A DNA stretch of 64,000 nucleotides, from assembly GCA_039029315.1 (NCBI GenBank), contig JBCCGK010000009.1:1-64000 (forward strand), in the 5' to 3' direction. The notes under the pieces were generated by a model, which saw only the letters and a list, made by a program, of their open reading frames with translations, did no database searches and was not told the origin of the DNA. Below are positions 17,643 to 27,300 of this stretch, piece after piece. Position numbers and translations under genes: made by a program. Position 1 is the first letter of the stretch, and each line of letters opens with the position of its first letter. Origin of the DNA: JBCCCJ01 sp039029315. Its GTDB lineage: Bacteria; Bacteroidota; Bacteroidia; J057.

Positions 17643-19682
17643 TCAGTTTCCCGCATAAATCTCTCTTCCTCCTACCGGAATCTGCCCTTCTGAGAATCCT
17701 TCGACTTCCTCATCAGTCAGTGCTTGGGCGTAATGTAAAACGGTTGACATCTTTCCTCGAAAATTATATCCGCGAAACCCTCCCGTATCTATGCCAGCTC
17801 CAACATTGAATTGATGTTCGGGATGATCCGCATTCAGCGCTTTGCTTGCCGAATGGGCCAGCTCTCCATCCAAATACAGCTTAAACGCAGAGCCTGTATG
17901 AACCAAGCCTACCGTATGCCACTGATCGTCCGTCAGATTTGCTTCGATCCGGATCGCAAGATCATCATCGAAGTCATCAAAGAAGAATAAATCTCCCTTG
18001 CGAATACAGAGTGTTTTGAATCCTGCTGCCCGAAAGCCTTTTGAATAGGGAACATCTTCGAGAGCACATCTGGAAAACAAGGTACCTCCTTCTCCTGGCT
18101 GAAACCTGAACAACAAGCTATTCGCTCCAGTTCCTACAGCCACATCCTCAGCAAGCTGAAGCGGGTTGGGAGCCAAAAACCCGATATTCGGTCTACTTCC
18201 ATCATCCTGTGGATCATCCCCCAGTTCCATTTGCAGTCGAATCAATTCTGCTTTCAATTCCTGTGTAATGGATTCATATCCAGAATCTCCATACAGATTC
18301 TTCATCTCTGCGCGATCCTTGTTCATGTCATACAGTTCCCATTGATCGATCCCATCATAGTGAATGAGTTTGTAATCATAGGTCCGAACACCCAGATGCG
18401 GCTCTGTTTCGAAATGGGAATAATAGTACCGATAGTACATAGACGTTCGCCAATCTTCAGGGATGTTCCCCCTCGTCAATGGAAGAAAACTTCTCCCTTG
18501 AGTTCCAGCCAGAGGAGGAAGGCCAGCCGCTTCCAGAATTGTAGGAGCCATATCTATATTGAGGATCATCCCATCACTTTTGCTCCCTTTTTTGATTTGG
18601 GCTGGCCATCGAGCCAGGAATGGCATTCGTAATCCTTCCTCATACATGAAGCGTTTGTCATACATTCCATGTTCTCCCAAATAAAATCCCTGATCTCCTG
18701 TAAACATAATAATTGTGTTCTCAGCCAATCCTGATGCGTCCAGATAGTCCAGAATGCGTCCGACATTGTCATCCACACCTTTCACACATCGGAGGTATTT
18801 CTTCATATACAATTGATACTGCATTTTCTTTTTGGCTTTGCCTGCTAGATGGGCTGTTTCCTTCTTGAAATTGGTATGATTTCCCCACTCACTCCCAATA
18901 TACTGCAGCTGTGTGCGCAAGGCATCTGAGCGCCCTTCATAGTCATCAAACAGATTTTCAGGTTCAGGAATCTCTACATCTTTCAGAAATGCCTCATAGC
19001 GAGGGGCATATTCCCAGGTGTCATGTGGTGCCTTGAAGTGGCAAAACAACATGAAGGGTTTGTCAGGGTCCCTTTTGTGCTGAAGATACTGCAATGCTTT
19101 GTCTGCAATGGCATCTGAGGAATGACCTGGATAGACGGTACGCTTCCCTTGTTGCAGCCAACCACTGGGATGGGTATCTCCTACCTCAATGAACTCAGGA
19201 TCATGATATCGTCCTTGTCCGGGAAGCAAGGAGTAAAAATCCAGGCCAACAGGATTGGAATGTAGATGATATTTGCCAATCAAAGCCGTATGATAGCCTG
19301 CCTTCTGCATGGCCTTGGGAATGGTCGGCTGAGACTGGTCCAGAGCCGTGAACTTATAGACCCCATTCTTGTGGGCATATTTTCCAGTAAAGATGGCAGA
19401 CCGACTCGGTGTACAGATGGAATTGGTTACAAAACAGTTGTTGAACAACATCCCTTCTGTCGCGAGACGATCAATGTTGGGGGTAGGACATACATCTGCC
19501 AGGATTCCGCCATACGCACTCACAGCCTGAGAGGTATGATCGTCTGCCATAATGAAAATGACGTTGGGGCGATTTGTCGTTTGGGCTTGTTCATGTTCCG
19601 GAGGAGAACAATGGAGCAACGAAATCAAGATCCCGGTATAGAAGATTCTTGAACAAAGAGGGAGGAGGGTAGTAGAATTCAT
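17643..19682 (-). CDS. Sulfatase with C-terminal LamG-like binding domain
   Basis: 679 residues, signal/lipoprotein ending LISLLHC. The catalytic domain has NVIFIMADDHTSQ for metal, formylglycine signature C90-T-P-S-R94, GKYHLHS and GDQGFYLGEHGMYDKRFMYEE, typical of choline-sulfatase/heparan-type S1 enzymes. A concanavalin/LamG-like jelly roll follows from about residue 520 (WHTVGLVHTGSAFKLYLDGEL), which would hold the enzyme on polymer. Sulfatases with an added LamG-like domain are less common than bare ones. It stands between two redox-propeller genes and could desulfate the sugars those proteins oxidise. Confidence 0.92.
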   Translation of the reverse strand: MNSTTLLPLCSRIFYTGILISLLHCSPPEHEQAQTTNRPNVIFIMADDHTSQAVSAYGGILADVCPTPNIDRLATEGMLFNNCFVTNSICTPSRSAIFTGKYAHKNGVYKFTALDQSQPTIPKAMQKAGYHTALIGKYHLHSNPVGLDFYSLLPGQGRYHDPEFIEVGDTHPSGWLQQGKRTVYPGHSSDAIADKALQYLQHKRDPDKPFMLFCHFKAPHDTWEYAPRYEAFLKDVEIPEPENLFDDYEGRSDALRTQLQYIGSEWGNHTNFKKETAHLAGKAKKKMQYQLYMKKYLRCVKGVDDNVGRILDYLDASGLAENTIIMFTGDQGFYLGEHGMYDKRFMYEEGLRMPFLARWPAQIKKGSKSDGMILNIDMAPTILEAAGLPPLAGTQGRSFLPLTRGNIPEDWRTSMYYRYYYSHFETEPHLGVRTYDYKLIHYDGIDQWELYDMNKDRAEMKNLYGDSGYESITQELKAELIRLQMELGDDPQDDGSRPNIGFLAPNPLQLAEDVAVGTGANSLLFRFQPGEGGTLFSRCALEDVPYSKGFRAAGFKTLCIRKGDLFFFDDFDDDLAIRIEANLTDDQWHTVGLVHTGSAFKLYLDGELAHSASKALNADHPEHQFNVGAGIDTGGFRGYNFRGKMSTVLHYAQALTDEEVEGFSEGQIPVGGREIYAGN

Positions 19683-19761
19683 ATCTAGGTGATAGATGAG
19701 CTAGTAGCGAAGAAGGTAACCATTGAAAAGGATGAAATCAATGGCAGCAGATATTTATTCT

Positions 19762-20079
19762 TCAGACCTTGTCATCCGATACTTCAAAATTAATTTCTCC
19801 CTGACCAAAAGACACTGCCTCGTAGATCGAAAACAATTCAAGAAGTCTGGATGACTCATGATTCAGCGAGAATTGTCTTATATCGATCGTATGATCTCTC
19901 TTGTATACACCATTGCATGATAGGGTGTGCTGGGAGATGGATTCAGTCATTTCTATTTCAGTTGGACAATGGCTCACCACGGCCAAAGCCTCTAAGAGAC
20001 CTGTCCAAAAGACCCTTCCCAAATCCGGAACTCCTCTCAAATTGGATTTGATATCCGGATTTTCCATTATTTTGCACAT
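19762..20079 (-). CDS. Hypothetical small protein divergent from the HxlR regulator
   Basis: 105 residues, not recognised. The codons look plausible and the frame starts at an ATG 43 bp from the divergent HxlR gene, the usual position of an HxlR-controlled gene. No signal peptide or membrane helix. It is too short to be a typical HxlR target such as a reductase, so it might be a regulator partner or simply a chance open frame. Confidence 0.4.
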   Translation of the reverse strand: MCKIMENPDIKSNLRGVPDLGRVFWTGLLEALAVVSHCPTEIEMTESISQHTLSCNGVYKRDHTIDIRQFSLNHESSRLLELFSIYEAVSFGQGEINFEVSDDKV

Positions 20080-20122
20080 AACAATCTTTATCTTGATGGC
20101 TTAACCCCTGAATACCTATCCT

Positions 20123-20491
20123 ATGAATCCTGAGATTGCCAAACAAAAAAAGCGCGTCGTTTGTCCTGTCGAATTGGCACTTCGTATCCTTGGGGGAAAA
20201 TGGCGGGGATCAATCCTCTATCAACTCATTGGCGGCCCATTGGCATTCAATGCCTTGAAGGATCGGGTTCAGGATGCGGTAGTCTGCAATTCTTTGGAGG
20301 AGGATCACTATCTGAGTGCAAAAGTCCTGGCAGAACATTTGGCAATGCTCCAGGAATATGAGCTCGTTGTCAAAATTCCTGCCAATGGAACCAATGGCAC
20401 TTCTGCTCATGCCTACAGCTTGACGGAGAAGGGCAAATCTGCCGTTCCTTTATTGATGGATCTTTTTGATTGGGGAAATACTTTCTACTAG
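20123..20491 (+). CDS. HxlR-family winged-helix transcriptional regulator
   Basis: 122 residues. The hallmark N-terminal CPVELALRILGGKW (Cys14 included) is followed by winged-helix strands and the YSLTEKGKSAVPLL tail. It differs from most members by a ~10-residue insertion (VVCNSLEEDHYLSAKVLAE) before the recognition helix. HxlR proteins bind as dimers and often sense aldehydes or redox state through this cysteine. The short divergent gap to the small hypothetical gene is a likely autoregulated promoter region. Confidence 0.88.
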   Translation: MNPEIAKQKKRVVCPVELALRILGGKWRGSILYQLIGGPLAFNALKDRVQDAVVCNSLEEDHYLSAKVLAEHLAMLQEYELVVKIPANGTNGTSAHAYSLTEKGKSAVPLLMDLFDWGNTFY

Positions 20492-20743
20492 TTATGTGAA
20501 TCAAGAGTTCGGATGTTGGGAAATAGGTGCAATAGGCCGCAAAGAGAGGGATATGGCTAGATGTTGAATCAGATCCTTGACCATATAGCCCCATACCTTA
20601 TACCCACAAATAAGCTGACATTCAGGCTATAAAAACTACATTCAACCCTTGATTGGCATTAGTTACCAATTGGTAAGCGGATACCAGAAGTGGATTCTCT
20701 AATATTGGCGAACATATCCATTCACCCACTTCTGATCCATCTC

Positions 20744-21001
20744 ATGAAAAAAAAGAACCCAATCATTTCGGCCATCCTGAATTTCTTCCTGATGGGACCT
20801 GGCTATATCTACAATGGAACCAAAGTTCAGTTAGGTCTTGCCTTGACGGTAGCAGCGGTTCTTCTGACTTATGTAGAATTTGGCATCAAAGCCTATGATC
20901 AGCAATTGTACTGGATCATGTTCGGTTCTGTATTGATTGCCAATACCTTTTTGGCCATTGATGCCTATAAGGAGGCAAAGTCTCTGAATCAGATGACTTA
21001 A
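20744..21001 (+). CDS. Small membrane protein
   Basis: 85 residues from the ATG at 20744 (MKKKNPIISAIL), which I prefer over an alternative start at 20690 because the upstream part is not membrane- or domain-like. Three hydrophobic segments (about residues 5-20, 25-42, 48-65) with GPGYIYNG between the first two indicate an integral membrane protein. Similar short proteins occur widely in Bacteroidota with unknown roles. It converges on the propeller/cytochrome gene at 21074. Confidence 0.6.
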   Translation: MKKKNPIISAILNFFLMGPGYIYNGTKVQLGLALTVAAVLLTYVEFGIKAYDQQLYWIMFGSVLIANTFLAIDAYKEAKSLNQMT

Positions 21002-21073
21002 TCTGACCAGAGACTTCGATCCTCTATGAGGAAATCATGACTATTGATAAGCACTCACAGTCAGCGACTTGCC

Positions 21074-23980
21074 TTATTTCTGATCAGACAAAAACTGAAT
21101 CAAATCCTGGAATTCCTGTGCAGTCATTAAGCGATGCAGGTTCATTGGCATAAGGGATTGTGCCAATAATTCCTGCTCAACAATTTCATTGTAGGCAACA
21201 GCAGCTCGATCTCCATTGATCAGAATCATCTGGAGATGACGCTTGGAATCCAGATCCTTATCTAGTCTGCCGACAGTTGTTTTGCCATCTTCTGTCAACA
21301 CAGAGTACCCAGAATACGTTGGGCTGACAACAGCGCTCGGATCAAGAATGCTTTCCACGATTCGATCCTTGTTGGCATTGCTCCCAACCTTGGAGAGGTC
21401 TGGCCCAAAGATTCCGCCTCTTCCATCTATCCGGTGGCAATTGCTACACTGGTATTTGACATTGAAGAAGGTTCTGGCACCTGCAACAGCATTCCCTTCT
21501 TTTCTGCCAAGATTCGCCCAGTAAGCCGGCGATCCTCCTTCCTCTGCGGCTGGCATACTCGCTCGATACGCTTCAAGGATTGTTTGTACTTCTGGTTCAT
21601 TTGAGAGAATTTCCAAGCTTCTTGCTGCTTCCGCTTTCAACTCATCATTTCCCTTTTGTGCGATGTCCAGCAGGATCTTCCGAGAGTTCTCATTGGTACT
21701 GGCACTCTTGGCCAATCCAACAATTGCTTCCAGACGGACCTCTCGTTTTGCTCGTTTCCTTTTGGCTACCTCCTGAAGGCGATTCACAGCCTCCTCCGTT
21801 GTGTGTTCACGTAAAGAACGCAGTGCTTCTATTTGGAAGCTGGCATTCCGACTGTTGCTATACTCGATCAATGTCTCCACCTTCAAGTCCTCATGATTGG
21901 GATTGATGCCTGCCAGAGCTCTGGTACGAATGTCAAAATTCAGGTTGGGATTCCCGGCAGTAGCCATGAGAAATTTTTGTCGTTTGTAAAAACTTCTGCT
22001 GACGTGATCATCCCCTTCCATAAAGTGCTTCCTGGCATTGAAGCGACCATCCAAATACTGAAAGGTAACTACGTAAGCATCAAACAGTTCTCCCGAAATA
22101 TCTTTCAGTTTGCTAAACGAAGATTCCACCTCATCTCTGAATGTGGTGAGGTGATCTTCTGCTACCCATTTCAGCGCGGTAAGACGAATATCGGTGTCTG
22201 CATCATTAAGAAAGGAGGGGATCATGCTTGTCACCTGATCAGAACCAGATTTTCTTAGGCATAATAGCGCTCCCAGACGTGTGCTTGCCTGGCGACTTCT
22301 GGCTGCGGTCATGAGGAAGTCTACATGTTCAGCTTTGCCAAAGGATTCAATAATCGCTGTATGGATGAAGGGATCTTCTTCGTCAAAGAGTCCCACGACA
22401 AACTGGAATGCTGACTCAGACCGCAGACCATAAATGGCCTCCCGCTTCACGAAAGAGGAAGCGTCTTGTCGAATCAGATGTACATAAAACTCTTCCTTGG
22501 GCTGGAGTTGCTGATCGACCATCATTCGTACTACTGCGGCTCGGACTAATTCATTGTCAGAGGTTAATGCTTTTTTTAGGAGAGTTGGCAACTCGCCATT
22601 TTCAGCAAGAGAGGCAGCCCACAGGAGGTTCATTTTTCCGGGATCGCTCAACTCAGAAGATGAAAAAAATGAGCCTAATTCAGAAGCACGATCCCGTACA
22701 ATCACCTTTGCTGCCGCTGCTCTTACGCGTCGATCTTTTGAATTCAGCATCGCCATTAGGCCATCTTTTGTTTGAGTATCGCGCGGGTGTTTTTGCGCTT
22801 TATCAGGATTCGATATTTTCCAGATTCTGCCTTTGCCATGGACTGCATAAGAGACACTAGCCCAGTCTGTAGCTACAATCCCTCCTTCATTATCAGTCGC
22901 AAGTCCTACCGGATAGAAATTCCGATCCCCTTTCATAAATGGTCGGGACTCAGCAGTAAATGAGCTTCCTTGCTTCTTGAGAGGAAAATACTGAATATCA
23001 TTGTCCCCCCAGCCTGTGACCATCAAGGACCCATTGGCTTCCGATCCAAAATGATCCTGATCATAATACATGACTGCACAAGGGGCTTCGCCAGTTCCTG
23101 CCACCATCGGTAGGGTGCCTGGAATCTGCCCAAACCAGGAAGTGAGGGGACTCAGGCCATCTCGGCCATGCTGAAACTGGAATCCATAGTTCCCACCCCG
23201 CACAATATGAAGCAAGCGGCATGGAGGTCGGGAATCCGGATCATTTTCAACAGCAAACAAATTTCCATAATCGTCAAAATTCATCGCAAAGCAGTTCCAG
23301 ACTGCTGTTCCAATTCGCTCCAGGCCTGAGCCATCCATATGACAGCGGTACAAGCTGCCACCCTCCCGTTCCTTGCCATAAAGAGTGATACCATCAGTCC
23401 CGGATAATTCATAATACGCGCCAAAGTTTTCGCCACACTGAAAATACAACTTCCCATCTGGACCGACGACCAAGCCAGACATCCCATTATGAGGGAATTT
23501 TTCCTCTGTCTGTAGAGAAATAAGCGTATCTCTGAGGTCTGCGACCATGTCTCCATCTGTATCCGAGAACTTCATGACGGAAGCACGAGTGGTGATCAGG
23601 ATGTTGCCGTCAGGAGTAAATGAGAGAGACATACCATCGACAAAATCTGTGGCAAATTCTGTTATCGTCTGCTCCTTTGACTCATCCAGATAGCCGCTGA
23701 ATACCAGAATTCGGTCTACCTTGGGGCCCGGATAATCCTCTTGCCGAACATGGGTATGGTTTTCGATGACCCAAATATTGTTTTGATCATCTATTTGCAC
23801 CCCTGTCGGAGTATTGATGTCAGGTTCTTTGGAGAGGAGACTCAATTCTGCCCCTTCGACTAGTAGTTCCGGGAACCCTTCTGTTGACACCATATCTCTG
23901 CTCTTGTCAGCAGAACAGGAAAAGAGAATCAGAAACAAAAGGAAGGGTAATTTGTGTAGGTAGGTAGTAGTGGAAGTCAT
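21074..23980 (-). CDS. PVC-type haem-binding CxxCH lipoprotein with propeller and HEAT-like repeats
   Basis: 968 residues, lipoprotein signal ending LFSC. Residues 35-400 form a PQQ/sorbosone-dehydrogenase-like propeller, 420-800 form HEAT-like helical repeats, and the C-terminus is a cytochrome c domain with CSNCH at 845-849 and a distal Met in SLMP at ~944. This 'membrane-bound dehydrogenase' architecture is typical of Planctomycetes and marine Bacteroidota. The predicted role is extracytoplasmic sugar or alcohol oxidation with internal haem transfer; neither substrate nor cofactor has been shown here. It is divergent from the DUF1080 fusion gene, with a 370-bp gap between. Confidence 0.82.
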   Translation of the reverse strand: MTSTTTYLHKLPFLLFLILFSCSADKSRDMVSTEGFPELLVEGAELSLLSKEPDINTPTGVQIDDQNNIWVIENHTHVRQEDYPGPKVDRILVFSGYLDESKEQTITEFATDFVDGMSLSFTPDGNILITTRASVMKFSDTDGDMVADLRDTLISLQTEEKFPHNGMSGLVVGPDGKLYFQCGENFGAYYELSGTDGITLYGKEREGGSLYRCHMDGSGLERIGTAVWNCFAMNFDDYGNLFAVENDPDSRPPCRLLHIVRGGNYGFQFQHGRDGLSPLTSWFGQIPGTLPMVAGTGEAPCAVMYYDQDHFGSEANGSLMVTGWGDNDIQYFPLKKQGSSFTAESRPFMKGDRNFYPVGLATDNEGGIVATDWASVSYAVHGKGRIWKISNPDKAQKHPRDTQTKDGLMAMLNSKDRRVRAAAAKVIVRDRASELGSFFSSSELSDPGKMNLLWAASLAENGELPTLLKKALTSDNELVRAAVVRMMVDQQLQPKEEFYVHLIRQDASSFVKREAIYGLRSESAFQFVVGLFDEEDPFIHTAIIESFGKAEHVDFLMTAARSRQASTRLGALLCLRKSGSDQVTSMIPSFLNDADTDIRLTALKWVAEDHLTTFRDEVESSFSKLKDISGELFDAYVVTFQYLDGRFNARKHFMEGDDHVSRSFYKRQKFLMATAGNPNLNFDIRTRALAGINPNHEDLKVETLIEYSNSRNASFQIEALRSLREHTTEEAVNRLQEVAKRKRAKREVRLEAIVGLAKSASTNENSRKILLDIAQKGNDELKAEAARSLEILSNEPEVQTILEAYRASMPAAEEGGSPAYWANLGRKEGNAVAGARTFFNVKYQCSNCHRIDGRGGIFGPDLSKVGSNANKDRIVESILDPSAVVSPTYSGYSVLTEDGKTTVGRLDKDLDSKRHLQMILINGDRAAVAYNEIVEQELLAQSLMPMNLHRLMTAQEFQDLIQFLSDQK

Positions 23981-24350
23981 GAGATCAGTGCATTAAATTC
24001 ACAATAAAGGGAAGATGTGGAAACGCAAAGACGGAAACAGAAAGCAGAAAATCAACAGGCAAGTCCTTACAACTGAGTAGAAAAGAACTTGATTCAGGAA
24101 GGATACAGGAATTATTTCTGGTCTCAACAATTGTTCTGCTGCCAGATTGTTAGGCTGAAGCTTTTTATTCTTTTTTTCAGAATGTTAGAAAGTACTACCT
24201 TGCACCGGAATCGTGTTCGATAGGCAAAGGAATGCACAGTATCTCAATGAAGTCTTGATAGGAAGGAAATTGTAACTTGCTAAAATAAAGTGGCAAAAAT
24301 CAGTGTGCATTTGCCGTTTTTCATCATAAATATTTTTGGATCTCTGAGTT
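23981..24350. other. Intergenic region between two divergent redox genes
   Basis: No gene or RNA was recognised in these 370 bp. A perfect TAnnTTTG box lies at 24331-24338 on the plus strand, but it would leave a leader of only ~6 bases before the ATG at 24351, so I do not rely on it. The region probably carries the promoters of both large genes. Confidence 0.4.
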
Positions 24351-27300
24351 ATGGATACCCCCACAAAGCTGTTTTTATCCTTTTTCACACTCTGTGTAGT
24401 GATGGCTTGTTCTTCGTCCAATGAGGTAGAGAGAACCATCGATGCTTCACTTATTTCGCAGGGAGAATTATATGTTACCCCCGCATGGGTCATGCGACTC
24501 AATCTGGATGAACGTCCCAGAATGATAGGATTGGCCCTTAACAAGGACCTTTATGCAGCCTATGACGCCCAACTCGCTGCATTGTATAAGGTATGGAAAG
24601 GAGATATTTGGTTTACCGGGCCTGTCTATGACAATATTCACGGCAATCAACCGGTATCTCGGGGAGAGGCCTATATCCAGGACACTGTCGGGATGAATCC
24701 CTGGTTCATATCAGTTGGGGGAAAAACTGAGGCTATCACAGCTGACTATAGAGGCTATCTGCGCGGGAAACAGACTGTTAGCCTGAAATACCATATCCTT
24801 TTGCCATCAGGAGAGACTGTGCAGGTAGAAGAAAAACCAGAATTTGTCAGAAGTAAAGACGGTAGGCCTGGATTCGAGCGCATGTTTACCATCTCCAGCT
24901 TGCCCAAAGGAACAGACTTGTTGTTAGCCATCTCAGTTGAGCATCTGAACAGTGAATCCGATATAGAAACAGATGGAAGCTGGGTAGATCCTTCCTTTGA
25001 AGAACGGAGCTTTGATTGGGGCAGCAGCAAAAAGTATACAGGAAGGTTGAAGCTAAAAGCAAATGGGACTACTGTCCTTCGCACATATTTCGAGCCAAAA
25101 GCTACCGCACATGTAGCACTGACCCAAGAAGAGGAAGAGGAACAGGATGAGGAAGAAATAAGCGAATCTACCAATGAAACCTTAAGTGAGATAGAAATCC
25201 TTGCCCTAAAAGGCAAACACATCATTGGCAAAAATGATTGCGCCGCCTGCCATTCTGTAGACAAGGCCATTATTGGTCCCTCTTATCAGATGGTTGCACA
25301 AAAATATGAATCAGATATGGCAACCATTGACCAACTGTCTCAAAAAATCATCCAGGGTGGCTCTGGTGTGTGGGGAGAACGGCCCATGTCTCCGCATCCT
25401 CTGGTTCAAGTGGATGAGGCAAAAGCAATGGCAGCCTATATTTTATCTGTGGTTTCTGATGATGAGGTAGAGCGAAAAGCGGGAGTCGCAGCCGATTTCT
25501 ATGACATTCGACAGCCCTTGCCGAGTTTGCCAGAGCTGGTCGCTGGCCAAAATCCCAATGCTTCTGATGTCTATCCCAATATCGATTTTCGGTCAGGGAA
25601 TCCGGATCTTGGGATGAACACAGACGAGCAGTTCAGTGACTTCTCGACAGATTTCGTGATGGCTGTCAACTGCTATCTCAATGTGCCAGAATCCAAAACC
25701 TATGATCTCCAATTCGTTGCCAATAATGGCGGTAGACTTTTTGTGGATGGCAAACTTATTACCGAAGGGCATTATTACGAAGGAACTTTCATCGATCAGG
25801 CAGAACTTTATCTGACCAAAGGGGCCCATAAGATTCATATTGATTTTTATCATCATCTATTTGACAAATATCTCATCCTCATGTGGCGGGAGAATAAATC
25901 GGATGAATATGAGCCCATTCCCGCAGAGTTCTTCACTTACAATCCGTTTGACCTCAAACCTACCTCTTCCGGGATCAAACAAATTGTTCAAAGCAATGCG
26001 CCTGGATTTGGAGCTTCCCTTGAAAAGATTCATCCTGCTTTTGATCTCTCTACGGTTCGACCTGAAGGGTTTGAACCGCGGGTTGGAGATCTTGAATTCA
26101 TGCAGGATGGTCGGCTCGCACTCTGTACCTGGGATGGAGAAGTCTACATTCTGGAGAATGTTAGCCAGGACAATTCTGAGCAAGTTCAGGTGAGCAAGTT
26201 CGCTGATGGCCTCAGTGAACCCTTGGGAATCACAATTGTCGATGGCGAGATATACGTGCTACAAAGATGGGAAATCACCAAACTCGTGGATCATGATAAG
26301 GATGGGGTAGCAGATGAATATGAGAGTATCGCAGATAGCTGGGGCAGCTCAGCACATTTTCACGAGTGGACTTATGGCCTTCTCTATCGAGATGGTAGCT
26401 TTCATTTCAATACAGGAATCGCCATGGGACACAATGCTCACAACCAACCGCTGGACCGAGGCAAATCCATTCAAGTGGCGATGGATGGATCGTACAAACA
26501 TCTGGCATACGGCTTGAAAGAAACCAACGGAATTGGCTTTGGGATAGATGGAGAAATATTTGCTGCCGAAAATGAAGGAGAATTTATTCCGGTCTGCAAA
26601 ATCCTGCATATCCCCAAAGAAGGAAAACCATTTTATGGCAACAAATCTGTGGACAAAGACAATTTGCCAGAAAGAATAAAACCAGAACCACCTGTCATTT
26701 GGCTTCCACAAAATGAAATCGGAAACTCTCCTTCCCAACCCATCATGATGCATCATGGTCCCTATGAGGGACAGATGATTCACGGAGAAATCACACATGG
26801 CGGTATCAAGCGGGATTTCATAGAGAAAGTCAAGGGACAATATCAGGGTGCTGTATTCAGATTCACTCAAGGGCTTGAAGTCGGGATCAATCGGATGGAA
26901 TGGGGGCCGGATGGCGCATTATATGCAGCCGGTCTGGGAGGTAGTCAGGATTTTGGACACAAGGGCCATCAGTTTGGCATTCAACGATTGACCTATAATG
27001 GTCATCCACCATTCGAAATGCTTGCCATCCGTGCCAAAGCCAATGGCCTGGAAGTGGAATTTACCAAACCGCTGCGAATTGGCGATGGCACTGATCCATC
27101 GGACTATAAAGTTCAGCAATGGTACTTTGTCTGGACAGAAGAAATCGACAGTCAGGAAAAACGAGAATTGGAAAACCTGAATATTCGATCTGTGAGTCTC
27201 AATGAAGATCGAACCAAAGCCTTCCTGGAATTGGATGGAATGAAACAGGAACATGTTCTTTATGTTCAACTCCAGCCTAGCTTTCTGAGTGAAGACAATG

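Noticed and set aside
24331..24338. TATTTTTG box before the multidomain redox gene
   Set aside because: It would leave a leader of about six bases and a 17-base spacer to the nearest TTG, so a real promoter is doubtful.
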